NCBI GenBank assembly: GCA_029783825.1
Contig: JAREIK010003123.1
Span: 696,052 to 760,051, forward strand
DNA: 64,000 bases
Source: Sapria himalayana
Taxonomy: Eukaryota > Streptophyta > Magnoliopsida > Malpighiales > Rafflesiaceae
Direction: 5' to 3'
The notes beneath the pieces were generated by a model. It worked only from the letters and a program-made list of their open reading frames with translations. It was not told the origin of the DNA and did no database searches. Each line of letters starts with the position of its first letter. Position 1 is the stretch's first letter. The position numbers and the translations under genes were made by a program. This document shows positions 49,300-62,754 of the stretch, piece after piece.

Positions 49300-51300
49300 T
49301 TCAACTCATATATATATATATATACATACATATATATATATATATATATAGACTTTGGTTTTCATAAAGATAACTTAGACTATAGGATCGACTAACTTTC
49401 TTGTGTATGATAATTTTTTTTAGTATTTAGGTAATATTATATTTAATTATTGGACAGAGGGTAGATTAGTATGGAAATGCCTTAATACTCATTTGGCATA
49501 TAAGATAACTATCATTCTTGGACTATCACTACCAAGGATGATAACCTCTTAATTGTGTTCTCAGTATTTCACCATAAAAATAATACATTATTCCATTTAA
49601 GGATCATTCACATGTTTACTCCTTTTAGGCAATACATCAATTACTTTTAATGACTACTTCATGTATCCATTTCAATTCTTCGACCTTTAATATCTTAATG
49701 ACACAAATTGATATGGTATAAATATGCATGTGCTTTCGACTTCATATAAGTATCATACTCACATTAATTAACATATATTTTTCAATGAATTTGATATATG
49801 AAAATCATACAAGAAGAATTTACTCATAATATTCTCACCACCATATGAGATACCTCTACTTGTGTGTGTCCTATAACATACTTGTCATAATTCTTCATAG
49901 CTGAAACAAGACTCTCACTTGTTGTTGAAACCTCTTTTTTAGATATTTTACTTAAATCTGCATATCATTTCAATGTCAGCATTTATAGAATATGTATAAT
50001 AAATTGGTCATAATTATATTTATATTTCATCTTCATAAGCATCATTTTCATAATAATTAAACTTAATTTCAATCTTAGGTTCTTAAAAATAAGCTTATCT
50101 CATGCATTAAATGTTAATGATTATCACTTCCTTTTAATTGTACTTAATGAGTATGACCCATGACTTACCTATCAACTTCTGCCGTAACCACATTGTATAA
50201 ACCTATGATATAGTAAAACCTCTAAATTATAGTTCTAATTAATATCCATTTCCATCAACTTTTAAATCATAATATTATCACAAATATAAATATTATACAT
50301 TCACATCATCATAACACAATTATATCAAACTAACCCTTGACCCTAATTTAGCCTACATATGAAAATAAATTATGTGAAATATTTGGAGTGACATCTTATT
50401 GAATCAAGAGTTCTTGATGATAATGCTAGTGAGGATCTAAGTACCAAAACCTTATCTCAACTAATCCTTACTTCCTATTGTCTTGGATTTGCCCCTAATC
50501 AGGGGTTGGAAGTCACACTTCATAGGTATTTTCATGTACTTGCCTCAAAATCCATTCCCCCCCCCTTTTGAACAGCTCTAAGTATTGTTTTTATACTTTG
50601 AGATTCCATGTGATTCTTTAAGTTGAAATTCATGGCATTATCCTGAGGTTATGACTTTCTTATCTCATTGAATCATTTTTAGAGTACAAAATTCACAATG
50701 GTGGGACTGCCATAACTAAGATAATTTTTCTTTAGAAATTAAAGTCATGGTGCTGGGAATGACCATGACAAATATAAATATTGTATGGAATACATAGTAA
50801 TGGTTGAAAGTTTGGTCATGACCGAGGTATTTACTCTCTGTAGCTCAAAGTTGTGGTGGTAATATTGTCATCACTTAGATATTTACTCTCTTGATCACAA
50901 AATCATGATAGAAAATATTATCATGACAAAAAATCACTTTGTATTATGTAATTTTTGGTTTTGTATTGATTAAGTCGGATGTTAAAAAATATTGTGGCTA
51001 CAAAGTGAGTGCTGCATAGTAAAAAAGTAGTGATAACTCAATTATAAAGTTATGACATACAAATATTATCACAACTTGTTTTGAAGAGTCATGGAAAAAA
51101 AAGGATGCCATAAATTTTCCATAGGCTTTTAGAAAGTATAACTACATTGTGAGTTGTGACATGAACAATATCACGACTCTCCATTATTTTTCTCCCCTCT
51201 AAGTTATCGCTCCACCAAGTTTACAATTTTCATCCAAAATATGAATGATTATACTAGCATTCATCAAATTTCATCAAAACATCCATTTAGTAAAATCAAT
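49300..51300 (+). repeat. Dispersed repeat family, second forward copy
   Basis: It starts after an (AT)n tract (49309-49350). Landmarks are shared with 21.06-23.06 kb: TACTCCTTTTAGGCAATACAT, CGACCTTTAATATCTTAATG, ATACTCACATTAATTAACATAT, the GTCATGAC-rich part (50.6-51.18 kb) and GCTCCACCAAGTTTACA (about 51215). A C-run at 50549-50559 is the only other feature. No coding frame was seen. Confidence 0.5.
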
Positions 51301-53760
51301 CCATTTAATGCTCAAATAAGTAGAAACACCTCAAGAATTTCTTGTTAAAAACCCAAAAAAGTCAATATGTTGGGTGTCAAACAAATTCACACACTTAAAG
51401 TGTTAATCATCATCAATCAATGAATCTCTTTTTTTTTTGAAACTCATCATTAACAAAAAAAAATAATATAATATAATATTACTAAAGAAAATGAATACAC
51501 AATGTATTAAAGTTGACAAGAAAGTAAAATGTATGATTAGATATGAGGATCAAAATTCATCAATAAAAACTTTATTCTTGAGAGTACAAATGGGGGCATG
51601 GATATGAAATGTCTCTCTGAATCTCCCTTTTTTCTTATTACCCATTCAATCATCTTCACAGTCACACTATATAACACATCTAATTGTCTTCAAATATAGT
51701 TTAGTATATCTTCAAAAAAACTAAACAAAGTACATGTGCTTTTGATTCTTATTACACTTCTCTAATTCTTTGATCCACTATTTCTATATATAATACATGT
51801 TAGGCTCAATTTCTTGATATCATCACTTTATCATATTTGGCACTCCTTGCGATGGACTGGTATAGCTTCAAAAATTATTAAGTACTTCTTCTCACTTTGG
51901 TCTCCATTCGTTTTATTGCCTCTTTCAAGATCTTCATAACATGATCTAAAAATTTTTCTTGAGTATATACAAATAGGCATTCATTTTTGTTGAGATGCGT
52001 CTTCCAATATGCATCACATTTCTCTACTTTAGCTTTGTCTTCCTCTTCCTTTCTCTTTATTTGCTCTTACTACTTGGTGTCTATTCTCTCCAATTTCACT
52101 ACTAAGGAACTTTACTTATGCTTTAGATATGCCTTTAAGCATATCTCCCTATAGTCAGCATCTAACTTCATATTTTTCAAAATGTTGAGAACCTCTCCCA
52201 AGTCTCCTCATCTAATCAAAGAAAAATATAATCATAGCATCAATTCTTCATTAAATTTATCATTTCATGCCCTCCAATATTAGAGGGAACATCCATGGGC
52301 ACCATTCGTTTCTTTCTTTGTTCCTCAAGTCTCCTTCATCTCTGCATAATATCAAAATCAAAGAGGAGTGAATTATTTGGTCTAAGAATTCCCCCTCTTG
52401 AAAACTAAGAAGACTAATGTAAGATCTTTTCCACATGAATCTTATATCATCTCAATATGGTGAAGAGCAAGATTATCCTATCTTGTATGATGGTGGAGAG
52501 ATAGAGAGTCGGCATCAAAATAGAGTATAGAAAGTATAACTAAACTTTGATCTACTTTTTGAGTTCTCCCTGCACTTAGAGGTGTAAAATGGGACGTGCT
52601 GGGCCGGCCCGACCCAATTTTTAGCCGGCCCGACCGTGCTTCCGTGTCGGGCCAGACACTACATGGTTACTGTAGCATGTTATGCCTAGCTCGGCATGGT
52701 TCTGTGGAGGCCAGCTTTCCACGGGCCCGGGCACGAATTTGGCAGGTTGGGCCCGGTAGGGCAGAAACCCTAATTTTAAAAAAATTAGTGTTTCGTCGTT
52801 TTAGCGATGTGCCATGATGCGTGATTCTTCTTCACTTCTGGGGCTAGTTGAGCCTCACCTGTCGGGCTCAACTTCTACCACTGAGACTGTTTCTGTGCTC
52901 GTGTTGAGGTACCATGCCCACGGGCCAGGGTACCATGCCGGGCCAAGCACAACACGAGGCTCGGTTTTCATCGGCACGACACGGCATGATTGGTGCCGTG
53001 GACATGCATGACACAAGCACGAGCAGAACAAATTTCCATGTCGGGCCGGCCCAAGCACGGCCGAAATTTGTCGTGCCTCGTGCCGGACCGGACCGGCCCA
53101 TCTCGCTTGACACCTCTACCTGCACTAAGGGTCTTTTTGTCCTATTTGATGAAGCTCTTTAAGTCCCTCTTCTATTCATCAATTTCTTAGTGAATGTCTT
53201 ATAGTTCGGTAACATCTTTAGAAATTTTAGTGTCATACCATCCATTATCCCTTGCAATCCAAATATATCATTTATTAAATCCCTCTTAAAACACACTCAA
53301 ACTCCTTGTACATAGCATCTCTTTTCTTATGTGTCTTCTAAGTTGGAGTAAACTCTCTCATTATCATTGCATTCCTCCATCCTATGTGCATGCTAAGTCA
53401 ATCCTAATTTTTTCTTTCAATCACCAATTGGAAAGGTGAAATGAACTCATTAAATCTGCACTCACTCACAAAATTTTTTTAGCTAAAACAAATATTATTC
53501 ATCTCTTCCTCCCTTTGGTAAGAAAGACTAGTTTGAGCATCATGACTTTGAAAGAAATATTGGTGGAGAATTACTTGTATTAATTACCTTTGGCATTGTG
53601 ATTCGGCTAAGTCTTCTCTCTTCTAGCCCTTAGCTTCGAAAGTAATGTTCCTTTGTCCATGGTAGCTTAATTCTTCGAAATTTAGAATCATAGGGAGTTT
53701 CATTAGAGTAGATAAGAAGAAGAAGAAAAAATGAATTTACAAAAAAATTAGGGTTAGTTT
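51301..53760 (-). pseudogene. Unidentified decayed coding-like region
   Basis: Minus-strand translation from about 53.6 to 51.7 kb holds fairly long, charged stretches despite stops. Examples are MEECNDNERVYSNLEDT with NDIFGLQGIMDGMTLKFLKM (about 53375-53210) and KEEEDKAKVEKCDAYWKTHLNKNECLFVYTQEKF..LKEAIKRME (about 52065-51905, in pieces). I do not recognise the family. It could be an old gene or the gag-like part of a retroelement. MITE copy e interrupts it at 52577-53118. Confidence 0.35.
52577..53118. mobile_element. hAT-type MITE (copy e) with perfect target duplication
   Basis: The ends are TAGAGGTGTAAAATGGGACG and CTCGCTTGACACCTCTA. Identical flanks CCTGCACT occupy 52569-52576 and 53119-53126, an 8 bp hAT-size duplication. 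At 542 bp, the interior is GC-rich and shares long blocks with copy c. Six open frames of 65-85 codons across it, on both strands, are by-products. Confidence 0.95.
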
Positions 53761-54046
53761 TTATATAGTATTAGGGTTATGTCATGTATAATAAAAATTG
53801 TTGTCACAACAATTTGTGTGCCGATGACTTTTCTTTTAAAAAGAAAGTCATGGCTAGGCTTGCATGCCACAACTTTATTTGTCGTGTAAGAAAGTTATGG
53901 TTGAGTTTGAGTGTCATAACTTTTTTTTGGGTGTATATAATATACTAGTGTTTGAGTGTATGTATAAGTAAAAAAGATTATTTATTATATCGCATAGTGC
54001 AAAATAATATTTCTTAAATTGTCTCCAAAGTATCACTATATTTAAT
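53761..54046. repeat. CATGAC-type repeat remnant flanking CACTA-1
   Basis: AAAGAAAGTCATGGCTAGG, AAGTTATGGTTGAG and GTGTCATAAC words. A similar composition resumes after CACTA-1 at 63.6 kb, so the transposon probably landed inside this repeat. Confidence 0.45.
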
Positions 54047-54059
54047 CAATACTAAATAA

Positions 54060-54880
54060 TTACGAGATTACCGACCAAATTACCGACCTAAAAATTTGGT
54101 CGGTAATTGCTGTCAAAATCATGACCATTTAGCGACCAAAAAAGGGTATCGAAAAAAAAAATTTCCGACCAAAGACTAGCCATAATTACTGACCAAATAT
54201 TTTTGGTTGGAAAGTGGTTATCCAATATATTACCGACCATTTAACGACTTAAAATATATTACCATTTAAATTGGTCGGTATAATGGTTTTTCAAATTATT
54301 TATAGCTTCGTACTTACCGACTATTTACCGACCATATATATAGGTTAGTAATTACTGACCAATTCACGACCAATATAGAGATCCAAAGAGGGGCATCGAA
54401 AAAAAATACTTCCGATCAAATTTCTGACCAACTACCGACCATATATTATCGACCATAATATATTTGGTCATGAATATAGTCTGTAAATTAGAGGGAATTA
54501 GCGAAAAATATTGCCGAAAGATTACCAACCATTTAACGACCAAAAATATATAACCATTAAAAATGGTCGGTAAAGTGGTTATCCAATATATTTATAACAT
54601 CGTAATTACCGACCAAACTTCCGACCGAATATTTATGTCGGTAATTACTGACCATTTCACGACTAAATACTGATTATACCAACCGACCAAATATTTTTGG
54701 TCGGAAATTGGTTTGTAAATTAGGATGGATTTAGCGAATATAAATTATCAACAAATTACTGACCATTTAACGATCAAAGATATATTACCATTAAAATTAG
54801 TCTGTAAAGTGGAATTCCAAATACTTATAACTTTGTTCTTACCAACCTTTTACCGACCATAATTTTGGTTGATAATTCAT
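54060..54880. repeat. CACTA-1 5' subterminal array (TTACCGACCAA)
   Basis: At least twenty ACCGACCA / TTGGTCGGTAA-type words in both orientations, often paired around a short A/T spacer as TTACCGACC..GGTCGGTAA. Equivalent arrays bind the TNPA-like protein in known elements; here this is inferred. Confidence 0.88.
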
Positions 54881-56239
54881 AGTTTTAATTTTTTTATTTA
54901 AAATTCATTTGCTAAGTCATTAACACCTACATTCATTCGAAACTCCATCATTTTTTGAAGTAGTGGCGATTACAAGCATAAATTCAATAAAATTTGCTCT
55001 CTTTTTTTGAATCCAGGTTAATTTTTCTTTGTTCTTTCTCCTTCAAAATGCTTATACATATCTCCGTCTTTCTGAATTTTATATGAATAACCAGATTTTC
55101 ATTTTTTCAGTACAATCGGGTATAAGTTTTTTTATTTCTCCTCCGAATTTCTTCATTTTTGCTTCAATTTCATTTAACCAACATGATTTTGACTCGATTA
55201 CAGAATATTTTTAGATTTTTAGGATTTTATTGATTTTGATTTCAATTACAGAATATTTGCATCTGAATAATCTTAATGTTAATGGTTTATATTTATATAA
55301 TCATATGACATTATGTAGAATGTCTATACTTTAATATATATAATGATTAATGTTAAATCAAACTTTTATATAATTTTAATCTTAAATGTCTAAACTTTAT
55401 TATATAAATACAAAATAATTATATAATGATTGATTTATATGCTTCTGTAACTTAAGAAAATTAATCTTAATGTTAATGGGTTATATTTTTGTTGTATTCA
55501 AATAAATTATAAACATATAATAGTATATATAAACTTTTATATATTTATATAATCGTATAACATTATGTATAAATATCTATACTTTAATATATATAAACAT
55601 ATTACATTATAAATACACATTGATATGTTTATATAAACATATAATGTTATATATAAATATTTATTCATACGTATTAATGTTTATAAACATATATACAACA
55701 TTTACATAAAACTATCCATTTATACAATTTTTTATATAACAATTATGTAACATTAAATGATTATACAATTTTGTAAATATTACTATTACATATTATTTTT
55801 TATATAAATATAGAATATTTATAATGTTTATATAAATGTGATATATATACTTTATATTATTTATAAAAGTGTTAAATATAAATATAATAATATTTAAGTA
55901 ACATTTATAAAAATATTTTATTCACAAATATAATATAGATACACATGTTTAATTATATAATCATATGCCATTTTATATAAAAGTATTTATAACTATATTT
56001 ATAATAAAGTAAACTATTTTTATAACTATATTTTTAACTTTACATAAATAATTCTTAACTATATAATAATGTATAACCATATGAATACTTCTATATAACT
56101 ATATTTCTAAAAAAATATACTATATTTATACTAATATATAACTATATATAATTATATTTTACAAAATCTATAACTAAATAAATGTTATATATAATTATAT
56201 CTTTAACTACATACATATTTATAACTATATGTGTATAAC

Positions 56240-56274
<35 letters not shown>

Positions 56275-56985
56275 TTATGTATAACTAATTAACACTCTAT
56301 ATAATTAAATATAACTATATTTGTAACTATATATACATATATGTATTCATATAATTAAATCAAAATATTTGTTTATAATGTTGTATATATTTATGTATAA
56401 CTATGTATAACTACTTGTATGAATATATTTATATATAACTATATGTTTAATTATATATAACTATTTATAATTATATATATTATATGTAAAATAATATATA
56501 ACTATAAATAATTGTATCTTACTATATGTATAACTTTAAAAGTTTTATGCATTATTATATTTAAATATAAAATTTACAGCTTATATTTAATACATATTTG
56601 TATATAGTAGTATATAAAAAAGTATTTTACTATATCTATACCTATACATTACTATATGTATAAATTTATAAAATTAAATGAACAAATATATAAACCTACA
56701 TGTATAAATATACGTTTAACTATATGTGTAACTATATGTATAACCACATGTAACTGTATTTATAATTATATGTATAACAACATACAATATTATTCTAAAC
56801 TATATGGGTATAACTATATATAAATATTTGTATATCTAAATAAATGTCTATATAATTATATATTTACTATAATTAGAGACAATCACGTTTATATATCTAA
56901 ATATTTGTATATCTATATAATTGTTGATCATGAATAGATGTATAATGGTTGAATAGTGAATGGAATGTTCTCTAATGAATGTGGG
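54881..56985 (+). other. CACTA-1 AT-rich leader or first intron
   Basis: TATAACTATATGTATAACTATAT-like sequence dominates 55.5-56.9 kb. No frame resembles a protein. It lies between the subterminal array and the transposase, so it is probably untranslated leader plus intron. Confidence 0.6.
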
Positions 56986-59235
56986 ATAAAGTTAATGAAT
57001 TTGTTGAGTTTACTCTGAGACATCCTGAGTAAGTGAATGGTGGTACAGATATAAGGTGTCCTTGCACTTTAGTTCAATGTCTGAATAAAAAGTTTTTGAA
57101 TGTTGAAACTGTAAAGATGCATTTGTATAGAAATGGTTTTGTGGTGGATTACTATGTTTGGATATATCATGGTGAGAAGCAAGTCCACCATAGGTGTTCA
57201 AGTTCAGTATGGGTGTCAGTAAGTGAAACTGGTCAGATGGTCTCGGATAATATTAATCACACTACAAACCATAAAATGGGTTTTGATACTATGGGTCTTG
57301 AATTCAACCCAAAAGAGGAACCCAATACCGAGGCAAAGAATTTCTATGGCATGATTCGAGCTGGAGACAAACTTGCATATGAGAGAAATTCTAAGCATAC
57401 TCAACTTTTTACAGCTATGAAGAAGTTAGAAATAAAGTGCAGACACAGGTATTTGTAGGCATGGTTTGATGATATATCTAATTTCATTCAATAATTGTTG
57501 CCACAAGATAATCTGATGCCATTGGATTTTTATAGCACGAAGAAGTTAGTTAGAGGCTTGGGATTACTCATATAGGTCATTCATTGCTGTGTGAACAACT
57601 GTATGATATACTGGGGTGATGAAAATGACATTAACAGTTGTAAAATATGTGGGCGTGCTCAGTACAAGCAAAAGGTTAAGGGTTCTTGAAATAGATTGTA
57701 TATACATAAGTTGAAGGTGCCGTATAAAAAGATGCACTATTTTCCAATAATATCTAGGTTGCAGAGATTATATGCATTAACCACAATAGCTAATGAAATG
57801 AGGTAGTATTTAGAGTATCATATGGAGGATGGTAATATGTGTCATACTTTTGATGCCCCTACTTGGAAATATTTTGATGGTTATTTTCCTGATTTTTCTT
57901 CTGAAGTTCGAGATGTGAGGCTGGGTTTATTTGATGATGGTTTTCAGCCGTTTGGTCAATCTGGACAGCAATATTCTATGTGGCATGTGGTGGTGACACA
58001 ATATAATTTGACTCCAGATTTATGTATGAAGGAGGAATTTATGTTTTTGACTGTGTTAGCGTCGGAGCTTACAAATTCAAAGGGAAAAATATATATTTTC
58101 TTGCAGCCATTGATAGCGGAGTTGAAAAGTCTCTGGGGTGTTGGGGTTCAAACTTATGATATTTTCAAACGGCAAAATTTTCAGATGCACACTACTCTCA
58201 TGTGAACCATAAATGACTTTCCATCCTATTCTATAAAAGCTAGGTGTAGTACAATTGGTATGTTGGCATGTCTGCATTGTATGAAAGATTCTTATGCTTT
58301 TAGATTAATCAAGAGTGAAAAATAGTCATGGTTTGACAACCATTGGAAAATTTTGCTCATTAATCATCCATATCGACATAATACCAAAGACTTCATTAAG
58401 AATATAAAGGTTACTAAACAATTCCCGGGAGTTAGATATAGGGATGAAATTCTATAGGAATTGAATAACAGAGGCTTGAGGAAGGTGATAGATGTTGATG
58501 CTGAGGTTGTGAATGCAGCTATATCTAAGATTTGTGGGTGGAATAAAAGAAGTATTTTCTGGGATTTTCCCTACTGGCATAAACATTGCTCAAGCACAAT
58601 CTTGATGTTATGCATATCGAAAAGAATGCATTTGATAATATTTTTAATACAGTGTTTAACATTCCAGGGAAAACTAGGACACATACAAGTGAAAAGATGA
58701 GTTGAATAAATATTATCGTCATCCTCAATTTGCAAAAAAATCTTGTCACCAATAAATACCCTTATGTGCTAATTATTCTGAATAAATCATAGAAGAATAT
58801 TGTGTTGGAATGGGTAAAAAAACTTAGATTTTCAGATGGGTATGCTTCTAATCCAGAAAGATGTGTGGATGCAAAAAAACATTAGATGTTTGGCATGAAG
58901 AGTCATGATTGTCATATATTAATGCAAATATTATTACCAATTGCTCTTCGAGAATTCCTGTCTAATAGAATATGGGAGCCGATAATTGAGATTTCTTTAT
59001 TCTTCAAGCAACTGACTTCTTCTTCATTGACTAATGAGGAGTTGAGGAATCTGGATGAACAAATTCCTATTATCGTATGCAATCTTGAAAAAATCTTTCC
59101 TCCTAGTTTTTTTTGACTTAATGGAACATCTTCCTGTGCACTTGGCTTACAAAGCTAGGATTGCTGGTCCTATCCATTATCATTTGATGTATCCTCCAGA
59201 AAGGTAATATTAATTAACTCAAGCAATTCTTTTCC

Positions 59236-59269
<34 letters not shown>

Positions 59270-60666
59270 CACAAAAATGAGTTGTAATTTTCAATAACCT
59301 TTTTGAAGATACTTGAGGAAAATAAAGCATACAATAATGAATAAGGCTCTGGTTGAGGGTTCTATATTAATAGGTTATATTATGGATGAGGCTGTAAAAT
59401 TCACATTATTATATTACAAAGAAGGAGATCCAACTCTTCCAATTAAGGAAAAGTAGAATGAGGTTTATCTTTATGACAATGTGGATAATGATATGTTTGA
59501 AATTTTCAAGCATCCTAGTAAAGCAATTGGTGCTGAAGAGAAAAGGTATTTAGCAGACTATGAATATACTGTAGCTCATCTAATGTCCTAATAAATTGTC
59601 CAGAGGTTCAACCATTCATTGAGTAAGTATTTTCTAATAGTCAAATGAGATCTATTTAGCATTATAATTTACTATTTCCTATCAAATGTATCAATTATTT
59701 CTAATTTCTTTTTTTTAGTGATTTTGTTGCATATAAAAGTAAAGAGTTTCCAAACATGAATGACGAAGCTATTAATGCCATGAAGGAGCAATAATTTTTA
59801 TCATTTTATGAAAAATATGTATGTTTACTTATAATTAAAATCACAAAACAATTGTATTATTCTGATAAAAATTTATAATTGTAATCTAAACAATCCACTT
59901 AATTTTGATTACAGGTTCATAATCATGCAAATAAAATTTCCAATCATTATCTTCGAAGTATAGCACGAGATCCCCTAAGAGAGGTTAGAACGTACAATGG
60001 TTACTGTATGAATATTTTTAAATTTTACACTAAATCATATGGTAGTTACTGGGCAACAGACAATACGGGGATATGCATTATAGGATCCATATACAATGAA
60101 ACCGAATAAGACTATTATGGGACTCTGGTCGAAGTGATCGAGTTAGAATTTGAAGCTTTTCCGGTTTAAAAACTATGTTATTCAAATATGAATGGTTTGA
60201 TCCAACACCATATTTTGGTATTGTTGTCCATCCTCGATATAAACTTGTCGATGCACACGATAAAAAATGATTCAACAAGTATGAGCATTTTGTCCTAGCA
60301 GTACAAGCATAACATGTTTATTATTGTGAATATCAGGGTCTGACTAGTCCTAGAAAAAATTGGAAAGCTGTGTGCAAGATCAAAGCAAATGCTCAAATTA
60401 ACATCTCCGCATTACCAAGTACTGATTTCATAGAACCAGCTTTTCAAAATGATGACAATAATGTTATAATCAAAGTTGTGGTGGGGGACAAAGACGTCCT
60501 TTTAGTCACATCTTCTGAGATGGATTCAAGTGGGGATATAGATGTTGATAACAATTTAATTAATTATGAGGAAGAAATGAGTGATGAAGACGACTTTGAA
60601 AATGATGTTACTATATCTAAAGGAGAAGATGAACCAGATTTGGATGATTCTGATGAGAATGAGTAG
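56986..60666 (+). pseudogene. CACTA-1 TNP2-type transposase
   Basis: The N-terminal Transpos_assoc domain runs 56986-57250 (VNEFVEFTLRHPE, stop at 57030, IRCPC, FLNVETVKMHLYRNGF, YYVWIYHGE). The TNP2 core runs 57480-58680 (PTWKYFDGYFPDFSSEVRDV, RLGLFDDGFQPFG, YNLTPDLCMKEEFMFL, LWGVGVQTYD, TINDFPSYS, GWNKRSIFWDFPYW). DUF4218-like sequence runs 58886-59600 (MKSHDCHILMQILLPIALRE, NLEKIFPPSFFDLMEHLPVH). DUF4216-like sequence runs 59990-60400 (YYGTLVEVIELEFEAFPV, YEHFVLAVQA, RKNWKAVCKIKA). An acidic tail ends at 60664-60666. Clean GT-AG introns are visible at 59204-59308, 59623-59718 and 59819-59914 and restore the frame. Several stops and shifts outside introns inactivate it. Confidence 0.92.
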
Positions 60667-60739
60667 ACAGTGAATTTTATGTTATTTTAATCGTTAATGA
60701 TCTTTATTTAATTTAATTGCCTTATGTATTTTTAATAAA

Positions 60740-62590
60740 TATAGCACGTGGATGAGGTAGAGGTAGCACATTGCAAGGTCGTACCAATTATGGTAAAGGC
60801 AGCACGACCTCAGGTATGCCCAAAACTGGTTGAGGGTCATGGGTGGATGAGATGCCTTAGTAGACAGAGAAGGTTGTGAATGTACCACAGAAGCAGCATC
60901 AGCTGACTGATCCACATAATGGTCCTAAGATTTTGACGAATGATCAAAAGACATGGGAAGGAGATGAGAGAGAGGATGGATATGTTGGAGAGTCTTCCTT
61001 AGAGCACCCTACAGATGAGAATTTTCTTATTACTCAGTTTGAACCAATAATTGATAATTTGTAAGATATAAAACTTAACAAATAATTTATCAATTTATTA
61101 TTTCATTTCTTACTTGCTAATAAATTTTGGGTTGCAGGACAAAGTTAGAGCTGTCTGGTTCAATTTCTAGGGTTCTGAGGACATTTTTCTAGAAGTCCTT
61201 TAAACCTAATTGACATAATTGGAAGCACTCACACATAGAGACCAATTGATGAGTCGGAGAGAATTTAAGGTAAATATTATTACCTAAAAAGTTTTACATC
61301 TTTTATTTATTCTTTTTTTCATTGATTAAAAATTTTTTAATTATAATTACAAAAAGTTTACAGGTGGACATAACCAAAGGAGGCTGCCAAAAGTGTGTTT
61401 TACAAACATGCTGCCAGTCGGTATAAAGACATCGTGTACGAGATCAAAGATAAATGGTTGAAGAAGAAAGAAAAAGATTTGATTGTCCCGGATCATGTTT
61501 TCAAGGATTGGCAGAGCAGATGGGAAAATCCGAATTATAGGAAGATGTGTGATAAATAGAGCGGTAATCATCGCTCAGAGCGGGCTGGGGAGGATAGTGG
61601 CATGTCTACACACCCTTGTGGGTCTCACTCTATGCGTGAGCACGAATGAGCATTGATATTATTTCTAATTTATACTTTTTATGTTTATTACTTTTTGAAA
61701 TGTATTCAATTATGCCTATATTCCATTTTTCATAATGAATTTTTTTCAATAGAATTAACATATGTATTGTGTGTAATTATAGACACGCAAAGAGGGTAAG
61801 AAGCCCAGTGCTCCTCGCTTATTCAGATACACGCACACTAAAACTCATGATGATCAGACTTTCGTTGATCAGAGATTTCGTGCAGCAAATGTAAGTTTCT
61901 TAAAAAAATTAACGTTTCTTTTTTTTGTTTGAATATGAATTGAAATACTTTTCGTGTATTTTTATTAGGTGAGATAAGAGGAAATGTTAGCTGCTACGAC
62001 TCAAGCGTATTCCAAGTCTACTTCAGGTTTGTGTGATGGTGCAACAAGTAGTTTTCATTCATCAGCTCCACCATTTAATACTAATCAAATTTGGTACGTG
62101 GTTGTTGATGGCAAGGAGAAAATGTCCGTCTATGGCATCGGCTCGTCGACATCATCATTCTACTCGCATAGACGACCAGATTATGAAGCTAAATTTTCGG
62201 TATCAGTTTTGAATTTGTTCTTGACGATAGAGAAATTTTCAGGACGCGATGCGAAATGCGATACAATATCAGTTGGCCGATACCAAGCGATGCATGATCG
62301 ACAATGAGGATGATAGAGATGAGTTGCAAATTCATTTTGACTGGCTTACAAAGAAGTTTCAGGAAGGAGGACTACAGTTCAACCCTAATGATCTACCTTG
62401 GATTGTTCGACGTAATGCTCCATCTACATCATCAACTCCATCACCTACAGCAGCATCTCCAGCATCTCCATCAGGACTAGCAACAATAGACAGCTCTATC
62501 CCAGTACCCAACATCTCACCATGTAGACCCGTACATTGCAACATAATGATTATGAAACTAGGTTGGATGATTGAGTGTATTACACACATC
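60740..62590 (+). pseudogene. CACTA-1 second gene, Plant transposase (Ptta/En/Spm) type
   Basis: A Gly/Arg/Ser-rich start (GRGSTLQGRTNYGKGSTTSG, about 60759) precedes a Gln/Pro linker to 61060. Introns 61061-61137 and 61270-61363 have GT/AG borders. The PF03004-like core follows: RVLRTFF-KSFKPN-HNWK (about 61170), VFYKHAASRYKDIVYEIKDK (about 61400), KDWQSRWENPNYRKMCDK (about 61505) and STHPCGSHSMREHE (about 61605). Next come KKPSAPRLFRYTHTKTHDDQTF (61800, in parts), intron 61891-61968, NQIWYVVVDGKEKMSVYGIG (about 62083) and YQLADTKRCMIDNEDDRDEL (about 62265), then a Ser/Pro/Ala tail. The splice near 62200-62242 would be only 43 bp and is doubtful. Stops occur in the core (61194, 61211 and later). 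Confidence 0.8.
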
Positions 62591-62754
62591 TTTTTTCAAA
62601 GCCTTAAACTTTTATTTTTGATTTTATTTTTTTATTTTCTCTTGATGTATTTAATATATATATGCAGTATATATAATTTTTTGCTGGAGTTAATTGGATT
62701 TTTTTGTGTTATCTATATATATTTCTGCAGGAACTGCATCAAAACCGAAAAAAA
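62591..62754 (+). other. CACTA-1 spacer after the second gene
   Basis: T-rich, TATATAT-bearing sequence, probably the 3' untranslated part. Confidence 0.4.

Noticed and set aside
52596..53190. Six open frames of 65-85 codons
   Set aside because: They lie in MITE copy e; GC-rich DNA has few stops, and no family resemblance was seen.
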